DNA of 64,000 nt from Athripsodes cinereus. Taxonomy: Eukaryota; Arthropoda; Insecta; Trichoptera; Leptoceridae. Below are positions 22,815 through 33,600 of this stretch, in pieces. Within the stretch, counting starts at the first letter, position 1. Each line of letters starts with the position of its first letter. A program made the position numbers and the translations under genes. The notes below the pieces were generated by a model. It saw only the letters and a list, made by a program, of their open reading frames with translations. It did no database searches and was not told the DNA's origin. The DNA is taken from NCBI GenBank assembly GCA_947579605.1, contig OX388307.1, positions 31,411,237 through 31,475,236 on the forward strand, in the 5' to 3' direction.

Positions 22815-22955
22815 TTTCGTTCGAGTAAGCAAATTTGTGCTGAATTTGAATTTGAGCTGTGGCTCATATATGGAGTTGAAGAGACTGGCTGAGAATAGGG
22901 AGGAGTGGAGAAATAAGTCAAAACTCGTTGCAGACCAATCCAATGGATTGTAACT
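22815..22955 (+). pseudogene. LINE C-terminal fragment (LINE-U)
   Basis: Plus-strand frame reads MELKRLAENREEWRNKSK and ends in VADQSNGL and a TAA stop, the same ending as the antisense copies at 21842 and 51875 (CAATCCATTGGAT). Confidence 0.6.
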
Positions 22956-23149
22956 CATTATATATATAAGAAAATTTTATAGTCAACTTTTATATGCGTA
23001 CGTTTATAATTTTTATCCTCTTGTCTCTGTCTATTTTCTGATATTTCTCAGTCACAAAGTTTACCTTCTTATCCACCTTTTATGGCACATTTAATAATCT
23101 GATGCAGTTAATAGTACCTACTTGTCTTCACATAGATTTTTTTAAAAGA

Positions 23150-23298
23150 TATATGTTATAAACCCAAATACAACCTTATCAATCGTAAGCTAAAAAGTTG
23201 TGTCGTGAAAGGTGAGATTGCCGGCACCTGGGATCGAACCACGGACTACTTATTCACGAGGCCGAGACTCTTTCTCCCGGCTACCGACGAACTAGTTT
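23150..23298 (-). mobile_element. tRNA-derived SINE (SINE-2), near full length
   Basis: On the minus strand the head reads GTCGGTAGCCGGGAGAAAG with B-box GGTTCGATCCC, then GCCGGCAATCTCACCTTTC and the GTTGTATTTGGGTTTATAAC end. This copy keeps the A-box side missing at 20480. Confidence 0.75.
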
Positions 23299-23767
23299 GT
23301 CAGTTTTAATTATTACCAATAGGTATATAGGTATATTAAAAAAAAAACGTAAATTGTGCTGGGTATTTCAACTAGTACCACACAATAACGTATCCACATT
23401 TTCACTTATTTTATAATACATACATACTATTATCCACGATGCACAAACAAAAAGCTCTCTCGTAATTAGTAACTTTATGTTAGTACTGTCAGTACAACGT
23501 ATACAACTAAAGCCTCGTTCACATTTATCACTGTAAACGATCATCCACGATGAATCATCGAAAGTGAAAAGTGTGAAACTACGTTTCAAATTCAGTGAAC
23601 ATTTGGGAGGACGAATGAAATAGATTGCCATCTTACAAACATATTTTTGACGAATTCTCCCTTCACTGACACGACGACTAACAAGTTTTTTCCTATTATT
23701 CTGTTGTTCACTATAGTAGAAATCAGAATCAAATGTCAGAATTAAAATTTCGTTGGTAGCCTGGAGG

Positions 23768-23838
23768 TAGTCTTTAAGCTTACTGTGAAACGTGTATAAG
23801 GTTTGGGTTTATAACAAAAATCCAGATACATCTTTTTT
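23768..23838 (+). mobile_element. SINE-2 3' fragment
   Basis: CTTTAAGCTTACTGTGAAAC then GGTTTGGGTTTATAAC and a T-rich end; only the 3' third of the SINE. Confidence 0.5.
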
Positions 23839-26228
23839 TTAAAAAAAGAAGCACAAGAGACAGATTGTGGCGTGCTTATAAAATTTTTATAAATAATTTA
23901 TTTTTGTTATTAGTAAAAATTTTTTTTTTTTTTTACAAAAGCACGTTACAAATACAACATGACTTTGAGTATAGATATGGCAGTGAAGGCACAGCATGAA
24001 AAGTATCAGCCATGTTCAATTTGGTAGAATATCTTCAATTGGATGATCATCCAAAGTGAAACAGTGTGAACGCCTTTATAGTCACATCCATACATATAAA
24101 CATTTCGTTCACAACATAATAATGAACCATGGGAGCAAGTTAGAAGTAAATGATTGAATGAACGCGTGTGTAGGTGAGTGAATAGATGAGTGAGTGTGTA
24201 GGTGGGTGAATAGAGTCTTACTTATATATTTGAAACCGTACAAACATGTGTAAATAGAAACATGAATCTATCTCAAAACTTTATGGAATGAATTTTTTGA
24301 CACAATTGGATGTCGGGAACTGGATTTTACTTACTAGAAGTGTAGAGGTCAATCATATGTTGAACCACTTTAGATTTATCATTCCAATTGATCACACACA
24401 CCGATAGTCAACCTATTTGAATAGGTATTAACTAGGTAGGTATGTTGTATATTATGATACACATACATATGTGAACTTCCTTAAGGAGTGCACGACACAG
24501 AGTTTCGACGCTTATGAATCGACTCAAGGCTTGGTTAAGAGTACTCTTTAAACCTAGGTAACATTCCCAATTCCTCTGTGTCATGCTTATCACATGACTT
24601 GATATTTTTGAAAGTTGCGTATATAGAGTTAAACCCGGGGGGGGGAGGGGGGGTTTAAAACTAGTAACTAGATAATAATACGTAGATATTAGAAGCACAT
24701 GTTTTGTAATAGTATAAATAGTGTTGTTTGTATGTATGTCAGCGGTAGCTTCTAGTGACATACTGAATATTAATAAAATGTGATGTTATACATAAATTGT
24801 ACAAAAAGAACGATGAGATCATAAAATATTCATAATTTCTATACTTTATTGAAAATTGGAGGGGAGGGGTGGGGGTAGAAATAAGAAAAGTATAAACGTT
24901 GATATTTTTCGACCGACGCCGACGGTTCTTGGTGTTCGTGTTAAATTTCGGACGGAAGTTCATGTTAAATTAATTATAAATAAAACACTTACTTAGTCCA
25001 AATGGTAATATAAGTGTTTTGTCTATAATTAAGAAAAAATATTGTTATTCTGAAGATGTGATGCAATGTACGATGAAAACATGATTTTTTTTTCAACAAA
25101 TAGGAAGTTTCATGTCCTTCAACATTACAAAAGTTAGGTTAAAGGTATTGTTTAGTACTTAAAATAATATTTACCTTCAATGCAAATACCAATTACTTAG
25201 GTTTATTTAAAAAAAAAAAAACTTAATAAAAACAAATATACTGAAATATGTTAAGTAAAAAAAAATGTTACGTGTTTGAACACAAAAATAATGTTGAATC
25301 ATATTAGATATGGTCTAGAAACAAATTGGAACCAAAAATACAACGAAAAAAAAGCATTACAATGCAGTGATATGTTACAACTAGATTCGCAATGTCATAC
25401 AAATATTCTCTAAAAATGTGTACCCACCCGTCGAGGTAAAATACCTGAGTAATATATATTCATCTCTTTTCTTTTGTATATATTCATCTCTATCTACCGG
25501 CCTTTGTCGTCTGTAATAATACCCATTCTCATATTGTCTATCTCTTGTTATCTACAAACAATTTATATGTGTGTCGCTTTTTTCAAACTAAAAATTGCGG
25601 CACCATGGACCGCAACGAGATTTTATTGATGGTACATGTTTGAGATTCATATTGCAAATCTAGGTATAACATATCACTGTTACAATGTCGGTAGGTAATA
25701 AATATTCCAAATGTTAATATCAAATCGAAAAATTAAGGATAGGGGGTAGAAGTATTGAAAACCCACGAAAAATGAGCTTAAAAAATGACAGTCGAATTCG
25801 TGCTTAGCGAAATCGAAAGCATATTCGTCACATCACTAGTAGCTACATACGGAAAATTTTGTAGCTTAGTAATAATATAATGTTAACAAATTGAAAGTTG
25901 CATGTTCTAGTGAAATTTTCTGGCTAATGAAATTGTTATGAAAATACTCCACCCTGTATAATATAATAATAATTTTCGAAATATTATCATAATGATACCT
26001 ACTTTATTTGAGAATTTTTGTGATATTAAATGTTATGTTATATATTTTATCAGTAAAATGTTAAATATTTTATTAGTAACATTTCATAATATATTCTTTC
26101 ATTGTCTGTATTTTATTGCATATTTGAAATGGCGTATGTGCTAAGATTTTTATTTAGGCATGCTCTTAATAACTTTTCTTTGAAGTATATATGGAAGAAA
26201 ACACAATTGGTTTAAGCTTTATTTAATA
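23839..26228. other. Long AT-rich stretch without a supported gene
   Basis: No exon-like frame with splice sites was recognised. G-rich runs occur at about 24636-24655 and 24858-24876. Short open frames here lack codon-like composition. Confidence 0.35.
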
Positions 26229-26742
26229 CTAGCTGGCCCGGCGAACTTCGTACAGCCTAGAAATCAATGAATGATTAATATTTTTAATCTCTTTACAAAC
26301 CCCCGTAATTGTCCGAGTGTGACACCGTATAGTGTAAAAATATAAAATACATTTATGTTGAATAATTATACTTAACTTAGATTTGTTTACAAATTATCTG
26401 CTGTACGTGATATAGGTACCTACTATTTATTTTTAGGTAGATACCTATTGTATGGATAACTATTCTCATTTGAAAATGTATACAAAAATTGTTCTATAAT
26501 TAGGCCAATCCATAAAAAAAAACATCATCGTTTTTTACGTAATTATTCAAATTGCATTGTTTCATTGAAATTAAAAATGTATTGCGTAAATAATTAACTT
26601 CGTAATTTTTCTTCCCATGAATTTGTAAAATATTTTGATTTCGGGCGGAGAAGAATCCAACAAATCAGAGATCATTCAAATCGGTACAGCCATTCTTGAG
26701 TTATAAATGGTGTAAATAACGCGACTTTCTTTTATATATAAC
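26229..26742 (+). repeat. CTGGCCCGGCGAACTTCGT repeat, copy 1
   Basis: Starts ACTAGCTGGCCCGGCGAACT and ends near GCGACTTTCTTTTATATATA. A second copy begins immediately at 26743 with the same first 25 nt. The form suggests a LINE-derived 3' segment or SINE; the class is not assigned. Confidence 0.6.
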
Positions 26743-26786
26743 TAGCTGGCCCGGCGAACTTCGTACCGCCTAAGAATCAATGAACG

Positions 26787-26966
26787 ATTTCATACATACA
26801 TCTTCTTCCCCTTGTCCTAGTTCGGTCGGGGGCCCATTGCCCCTAAGTATCTCCTCCAGAGATAACTGTCCACCGCTGCTTCCAGGACCTCTGGCCACTC
26901 CAAACCAAGCCTTTCAACACATGTTCGACACCTGCCCTATCTTCTGCCCTCTCCCACTGACTTTAT
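26787..26966 (-). mobile_element. Antisense LINE-Q 3' fragment
   Basis: Begins CATACATACATCTTCTTCCC, the complement of the LINE-Q tail, and continues with the complement of its C-terminal coding segment. It is flanked by ATGAACGATT on the left and ATGAATGATT on the right, a near-perfect 10-bp target duplication. Confidence 0.75.
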
Positions 26967-27056
26967 GAATGATTAATATTATTAATCTCTTTACAAACTC
27001 CCGTAATTGTCAAAGTGTGTCATCGAAGGTATAGTGTAAAAAAATATAATTCATTT

Positions 27057-27417
27057 GGAACTTTCGCAGTTTAGCGGCCCCACCCGTTGTCGAGTACTTT
27101 TTTCCATAGAAAAAGTAATATTTTCGAAACTTGAGGAAATTGTTGCCATATGGTGAATTATTTTTTGGTCACCAAATTTATGGAAAATTCTTTTATAGGA
27201 AAAAAAATTCCCAACTATGAAACTTGAGCGGCCCCACCCGTTGTCGAGTAATATGTACGGAATTTTAGGAAATTAATTTTCGAAGTGGATTTTTTTGGCC
27301 GGCAAATTAAAATAATTCTACATATGGCAACAATTTTCTAAAGTTTCAAAAATATTACCTTTTCTATGGAAAAAAAGTACTCGACAACGGGTGGGGCCGC
27401 TAAACTGCGAAAGTTAC
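27057..27417. mobile_element. hAT-like MITE
   Basis: Flanked by the 8-bp direct repeat ATTCATTT (27049-27056 and 27418-27425). Ends are inverted repeats: GGAACTTTCGCAGTTTAGCG on the left; the right end is the complement of GTAACTTTCGCAGTTTAGCG. Arms pair over about 100 bp (GGCCCCACCCGTTGTCGAGT and complement), and a third direct copy of that block lies inside at about 27228. The 8-bp duplication suggests hAT; no transposase is encoded. Confidence 0.8.
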
Positions 27418-27429
27418 ATTCATTTTTTT

Positions 27430-27656
27430 TTACATAGACAATTCACACACATCGAGCTAGTCCCAAACTTAGATGAATCTTGATTATGGGTACTAACGCG
27501 ACGATACACACATATACAATGCACTATATACATATATATGTAACACCCAGCCCCAGGACAATTTGAAAAGGGTCATTCTTCACTTTGTCCTGTCCGGGAA
27601 TCGAACCCGGGACCTCGTGACTCAAAGGAAAGAGCTCCGCGCCACACCGGCCGACA
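27430..27656 (-). mobile_element. tRNA-derived SINE (SINE-1), antisense
   Basis: Complement of the 7396 copy: body near 27440-27530, complement of the B-box (GGAATCGAACC, 27597-27607), and head ending near CACACCGGCCG. ACAT precedes and follows it, a possible short target duplication. Confidence 0.8.
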
Positions 27657-28436
27657 TGAACAATTATACTTAACTCAGATTTGTTTATAAATTATCTGCA
27701 GTACGTAATATAATTATGTAGATACTAATTTTTTTTTCAGGTAGATTTTACCTATTCATTTAAAATTTATAAAAATTATTTCCATGATTTTTTAAAAATT
27801 GAAATATCAGAACTACAGATGTTAAATTGTATGGATAACGATTCTAATTTGAGAATGTATAGAAAAATTGTCATATAAATAGGCCAATCTATAAAAAAAA
27901 CTTCATTGTTGATTTTGTATAATTCTCCATATTGCATTTTATATTGAAATTAAAAATGTATTGCGTAAATAATTTTCTTCATAAATTTTCTTCATAATTT
28001 TTCTTCTCTGTCTGCAAATTTCACTACACAATCTTGCATCAGAACTACCTACATGAACACATTCTTATTTTCATCTTTAATAGCACCATTTTTGGTTCAA
28101 TAATAATTTTCCATCTGCAAAAACAAAAATACAATTTCAAATACAATCTGTGCACGTCCACATTTATGTGACAGAAGATCTATCGATACATAAATATTAG
28201 TCGAATAATTCGGTAGTTACATGGCAATAGGTTGTATCTCGCATTTTTTGCGTTTTCAAGTTTGTTCCATAAAATGTTCAAAATAGTGTAATATTTGATG
28301 TGGCAAAAGGATATGTCTCTTTATAGTCAGAATAAAGGGAGAAAAGACGTAACTTATTGACACGTAGAAAGATTCTTTTCATCAACATGGCAAAAAAACT
28401 CAAATATTTTTAAACTGCAAGAAATTATTTACGCAG

Positions 28437-28690
28437 CCAATGGCGGGGGTCTACACAGCTGGATGCAAACGTCAATCATAAAAATCTTAAATCTTTCGGC
28501 GACAATTCGGAGCATTCTCCGAAGAAATATTCGAATGAATGCTTTCGTTACGTCTCATGGACAGGTAACGAAGGCATTCATCGGAATATTTCTTTGGAAT
28601 GTGCTCCGAATTGTCGCCGAAAGATTTAAGATTTTTGCTTGATTATTGATGATTGACGTTTGCATCCAGTTGTGTGGACCCAGCAATTGA
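28437..28690. mobile_element. Fold-back MITE, family FB-C
   Basis: Left arm GGGTCTACACAGCTGGATGC and right arm GCATCCAGTTGTGTGGACCC are complements over about 110-120 bp, meeting near 28558-28570 with almost no loop. Contains TTTCGGCGACAATTCGGAGC and its complement. The same family hosts the LTR array at 9807-15783. Confidence 0.8.
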
Positions 28691-29004
28691 GAAGTGTCAC
28701 ACTAAAACTAGTTTAAGTCAACGTCAATGACGCAACTAAGCGTTGAAACCGGTAGTGTTTTTTTTTAATTTATGTGGTGTAGTACATAGTAACTATTACT
28801 AAATATTTTAATAATGTTTCGTGATTACCACATTATAAGTGTCAATAAAACTTTACTAATTGTTATAACATAATCAAGATAGTGTGTTTTATATTAGGTT
28901 TATATTATGTTTTTCAATATCATTACCTTATCCAAAATCTGGTATTTGGGTCATGGGTGCAATGGAAAATCATGATGAAATAGTATTTGGTAACAAAATA
29001 TTTT
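28691..29004. other. Intergenic DNA before the RTE element
   Basis: Contains a GAAACCGGT-type remnant (about 28700-28830), no gene, and the left copy of the putative LINE target duplication, AACAAAATATTTT (28992-29004). Confidence 0.4.
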
Positions 29005-29155
29005 GGCCTTTGTTGTTCAAATGTTCATGTTATTTCAATGACATTGCACATTCAAACATTGGCCTAGATTAAAAGTAATCTCTCAATTTTTTACGTTATG
29101 GTTTCAAGGCAGTTCAGTCTTGAACCTCCACTGAGAATTACAACAATCAGGTAGG

Positions 29156-29293
29156 ATGGAGCCGTCCTTTCCCCGGGCCTCGGTATCGTTGGGCTTGTCT
29201 CCCAACATACTTAAAGTGACCGACTGCAAACAGAAACAGGATAAAGCCTCGGACACTTGGACCTCTACAGGGGAGGGGTCCATTTACATGTAG
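29156..29293 (+). CDS. Short upstream ORF of the RTE element (candidate ORF1)
   Basis: An ATG-initiated 45-codon frame starting MEPSFPRASVSLGL and ending at a TAG (29291-29293). It overlaps the start of the endonuclease frame, which lies in the +1 phase and is open from 29220. No domain is recognisable. A similarly tiny ORF1 overlapping ORF2 is known, from memory, for the nematode RTE-1 element. The large frame has no ATG before its endonuclease domain, so this ORF could supply the initiation codon through frameshifting or reinitiation; that is inference. It could also be untranslated leader. Confidence 0.4.
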   Translation: MEPSFPRASVSLGLSPNILKVTDCKQKQDKASDTWTSTGEGSIYM

Positions 29294-29890
29294 CCCCCCT
29301 GACCATAAGAACTTGGACCGAATAAGGAAATTGAAAATCGGAACATACAATGCGAGGACGCTGAGGCATGACAAGGAGTTGGTTGCCGCCAAGATAGCGA
29401 GTGACTATGGGTTAGACCTGCTAGGTGTGTCTGAGGCACGTCTTTTGGATTGTGGTAGGAGTGAGGCGGGGAACTATTCCATGATTCACTCTGGCCACAA
29501 GACAAAACACAAGCATGGTGTTGCCTTGCTAATGAGCAAACGGGCCGCCGGCTCGCTTCTTGATTGGGAACCCATCTCCGACAGGCTACTACGCGCCTCG
29601 TTTAGGGCAACGGGTGACCCGTTGACGGTACTTTTGTGTTATGCCCCCACAGAGGATGCGGAGGGGACGGTCAAGGACAGTTTTTATGACTGTCTGGCAG
29701 CCGTCACATCCAAAATTCCTAAAAGGCATAGGATCGTTGTGATGGGCGATTTCAATGCCAAAGTAGGCAACGACCCACTAAACGGTCCTGGCGTAATGGG
29801 GGGGCATGGCATGGGGGTGCTAAATGACAACGGCTCCCGTCTTATAGAATACGCAACACTCCAAGGACTCCTTATTGGAGGAACACTGTT
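29220..29890 (+). CDS. RTE ORF2, 5' part: endonuclease domain (interrupted)
   Basis: N-terminal part of the LINE polyprotein. Motifs of the APE-like endonuclease are visible: KIGTYNARTLRHDKEL near the start, GVSEARLL (catalytic Glu), SGHKTKHKHGVALLMS, LCYAPTEDA and VMGDFNAKVG (catalytic Asp/Asn). The frame is open from just after a TGA at 29217-29219, but the first in-frame ATG lies well inside the domain, so the start is unresolved. The BEL element inserted after 29890, between the first two bases and the last base of a Phe codon. Translation now runs into LTR sequence and stops at about 29951. Host databases often label this protein type as craniofacial development protein 2-like; it is a LINE product. 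Confidence 0.8.
29886..29890. other. Target-site duplication of the BEL element (left)
   Basis: CTGTT here and at 36416-36420, directly flanking the two LTRs. Removing one copy plus the element restores the LINE reading frame. Confidence 0.9.
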
Positions 29891-30218
29891 TGTTGTTGTG
29901 TCTCGATCGCCTATGTCCCTTCACGATCGCTTAATGTTGAGTTGTGTGTAAATGATGAGTAATGCAGAACAAACACTGTTTTTTCTTAATTATATTGGAT
30001 TTAATGTAAAACTTGTAACAAAATAGAACAGTATAGATATTAATGTTATTTGACTGTGTATTGGAGAAGAAGAGCATGAATCAAGTGTGTGCGTGTATTA
30101 TATACACGTAACCAAAGACAAGCTACGATTTTAAATTATTTGACATAGATCATCACTTATGTTTATAGCCAGTAACAAAGGGCTTCAAAATTCACCACAC
30201 AGATGGCGGTACGCAACA
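29891..30218 (-). repeat. BEL/Pao LTR (sense 3' LTR)
   Basis: Plus strand starts TGTTGTTGTGTCTCGATCG and ends GGCGGTACGCAACA; matches 36088-36415 in length and sequence by eye. TG...CA ends are intact. Confidence 0.93.
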
Positions 30219-30240
30219 TCCTCCTCCCCTGTAAGCGATT
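30219..30240 (-). promoter_or_regulatory. BEL/Pao polypurine tract
   Basis: On the sense strand ACAGGGGAGGAGGA directly abuts the 3' LTR, the usual position and composition for priming plus-strand DNA synthesis. Confidence 0.75.
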
Positions 30241-30627
30241 GATGATATTAACATCAATTGGACTTACATTTTTACAATAAAGATAACAACTAATTAAACC
30301 AAAATGAATTTACTTTCCCATTACAACCCATGATTAAATCCTTCCTCTACCAAAGCTAAGATATTTGAAAATACATACAACAAAAATACAATATACATAA
30401 TAAATCTTCTTTCTTGAGGTTAAATGTCCATGTTTTTAATAAAATATTTTGTTTGGGTTTATAATCTTGATGTTCAACTATTATAAATGATTAATATCTT
30501 GATGTAAGTCTTGTTTGGAGTTTAAAATCTTGATGTACTGTATTATTGTTTTGTTTAATGCATATTATTATGTATTCAAGTTCACTTCACAAAAGAAAAA
30601 ATTAAAACAATATAGCACATAGGTATT

Positions 30628-33600
30628 TCACTGTTCCGAAGGCTCTGGTAGCAATGCCACACGATGGATGGCTCTTTTTGTCAGTCCAGATTGGGTCCTC
30701 AAGGTGACAACTCGGGTGACGTTATCTGGACCTGGATGTGTCTGGACAACTCTGCCAAGTTTCCAAAGCATGGGAACAGTCTCGTCCTTTATTAGCACCA
30801 AATCCCCCTCCTTCAATTGTCTCTCATTTCCGTGTGTCCATTTTGTCCGTTGTTGGAGTCCCTGGAAATACTCCCTGCTCCATCTAGTCCAAAAACCCTT
30901 GAACATAGCAATAATCTTTTGGTAGTGGTTTAAACGATTATCTGGTAAGTGTGATACATCTGGTTCAGGTAACCTCGCCAACGAGTCTCCAATCAAAAAA
31001 TGGGAAGGAGTGAGTGGGTTGAGATCAGTTGGATCAGAGGATAAACTGGTTATTGGTCTGGAATTAATGGAGGCTTCGATTTGACAAATCAAAGTAAGCA
31101 TAGAATCATAATTCAATACCTGAGAATTCAAAGCCTTTTTCAAGGGAGTTTTTACCAGTTTTATACCTGCTTCCCAAAGAGAACCAAAATGGGGTGATCG
31201 AGCTGGAATGAATTTCCAGTCGATCCATCGTTGAGAACAAAAATTAACAATCTCCTCCTCAGAGGCTCTTAACTGTGTGTAAATTCTGGCAAGATCGTTG
31301 CTTGCACCAATGAAATTTGTGCCATTATCTGAATAAATCTTGATTGGCATTCCCCGCCGAGCAACAAATCTTTTTAATGCATTCAAAAAGGCCTCTGTCG
31401 TCATGGAAGTGACAACTTCCAGATGCACTGCCTTAGAGGCAAAACAAACAAATAAACAAATATAACATTTTACAACCTTAGCGTTCCTGGTAAAACCTGA
31501 TTTTATATTGAAGAAACCTGAATAGTCTACTCCAACAATTGAAAATGGCCTTGTCGCAGTGACCCTGTCTGCAGGCAGATCCCCCATCCTTTGGTAATTC
31601 ACTGGCGTCTTGTACCTAAAGCACAGGATACAATGCTTGAGAACCCTTCTTATCGTATTCTTTGCTGACAATGGCCAGTACTTGAGTCGTAGCTGCGCCA
31701 ACAGTCCCTCACTGTTTTTCAGTCTTCCTCCAACACAAAGTATACCATTTATCAATACTGGATTTAATGATTTTACATTACTACGAGCAGACACCTGACC
31801 ATCCTTTTTTAAATCCCTTATTTCTCTGTGAAAGAAAATACCTTGGACGATGTTGCACAATACATCATGTGCATGTTGAAGTTCAGATACCTGTAAAGGT
31901 CCAGTTCTACGCCCTGTTTTTGATGTTATATTATTCTTAAATCTTATTAAATATGCAGTGATTCTAAGCAATCTATTAAATGACGAATATCTTGTGAAAA
32001 TATCCCATGATTCAATATTTACCAGTGTGGTAGTATTTACCACTATATTATCTTGTTGTATATCAACCGTAGAAGAACATTCTGTAAGTTTCTCATCCTC
32101 TTGTATGAAAGATGGACCATTCCACCACAAAGTCGAAGATGAAAGTTGTTGTACAGATGTACCCCTGGAAATCAAGTCTGCTGGGTTGTGTTGTGACGAT
32201 ACATGTATCCATTGACAATCTTCTGTGCTACGCTGAATTTCTGCTACCCTGTTTGCTACAAAGGTATCCATTTTTGTTGCTGAGGCTCGTAGCCATGACA
32301 ACACAATAGTTGAATCTGTGAAAAGCTTAGTGGATACACCTTGATAACCCATGTTCTCCTTTATGGACTTGACAAGTCCAGCTAATAGTAGCGCTCCTGA
32401 TAATTCTAGCCTAGGCAAGGTAAGTTGTTTGAGAGGTGCCACTCTAGATTTTGCACAAAGTAAATTGATCTGTGTCCTACCTTGTTCATCCATGGACTTC
32501 AAATATACAGTACAACCATACGCTTCCTTTGATGCATCGGAAAACCCAAATATTTGTATGTCTGCACTACCTGTTGACGTCACAATTACCCTCCTTGGAA
32601 TCTTGATGATGTTGATGTCTTGTAGATCCTTTTTGTAAAAGTTCCATGCAATAATAATGTCTTCAGGTAGTTCATCGTCCCATCCTATCTGTAACTGCCA
32701 AATTTTTTGCATTAATAATTTTGCCCTAATTACAATGGGCCCGATGAGTCCTAACGGGTCGAACGTCTTAGAAATATCTGAAAGAATTGTCCTTTTAGTA
32801 GACGTTGATGTATTTGTTTCAATGTTAACCTTATAATGAAAAGTGTCTTCGTAACTGTTCCAATGCAACCCTAGAATTTTGCACTGAAAATCGTCCTCCA
32901 GATTCAAGGATTTACTGTCATTGTTCTGACCAGTGTCATGTAGGTCTTCCAGATTTGACCTCCATTTGGTAAGTTTCATACCTGCCTTGTCTAGAAGGTA
33001 TGACAGTTCATTTTTTAAATTAATACAAGTCTGCTTATCATGATCACCTGTTAAGAGATCATCCACATAAAAATCCCTTTCTATCACCTGAGAAGTGAGA
33101 GGAAAAATAGAAGAATAAATTGTACTTAGTTCCTTTAGACATCTCATCGCGAGATATGGTGACGCACTGAGTCCGTATGTGACGCTGTTGAGTCGGAAAT
33201 GTCCTATTTCCTCACTGGGAAATGTCCTCCATAAGACCCTCTGGTAATCCCTGTCCCTTTCATGTATATTGACCTGCCTATAATACTGTTGTATATCTGC
33301 ACTCAAGACATATCGATGTTTCCTGAAATTAATTAACAATGTAAATAACTCATTATGTATGGTAGGTGTTTTCATCAGATTATCATTTAGGGACTTTCCA
33401 TTGGACGTTTTTGCAGAACCATCGAACACTACACGGATTTTTGTTCCCTTAAAAACGGAATGATGGGGAAGATAAACTGCATTTTCCTTGTCAGGTAGAC
33501 AAGGAGACATATGCCCCAATTCCAAATACTCATTCATGAATGCTGCATATTGTGTGTGCAGCTCTGTATTCTTCTGAAACCGTCGCTCCATCGAAAGTAA

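Larger units (their letters stand above)
26743..28010 (+). repeat. Same repeat, copy 2, with three nested insertions
   Basis: The host sequence follows copy 1 block by block (GATTAATATTATTAATCTC, then CTTAACTCAGATTTGTTTA, then TTAAAAATGTATTGCGTAAA). It is interrupted by an antisense LINE-Q piece (26787-26966), a MITE (27057-27417) and an antisense SINE-1 (27430-27656). Each interruption is recognised because copy 1 is continuous at that point. Confidence 0.7.

Noticed and set aside
29220..29951. Host gene (craniofacial development protein 2-like)
   Set aside because: The motifs and downstream RT identify it as LINE ORF2; the database name is a legacy of LINE-derived annotations.
29313..29951. 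ORF starting at 29313
   Set aside because: That position is TTG, not ATG, and the last ~20 codons are LTR sequence read through from the BEL insertion.
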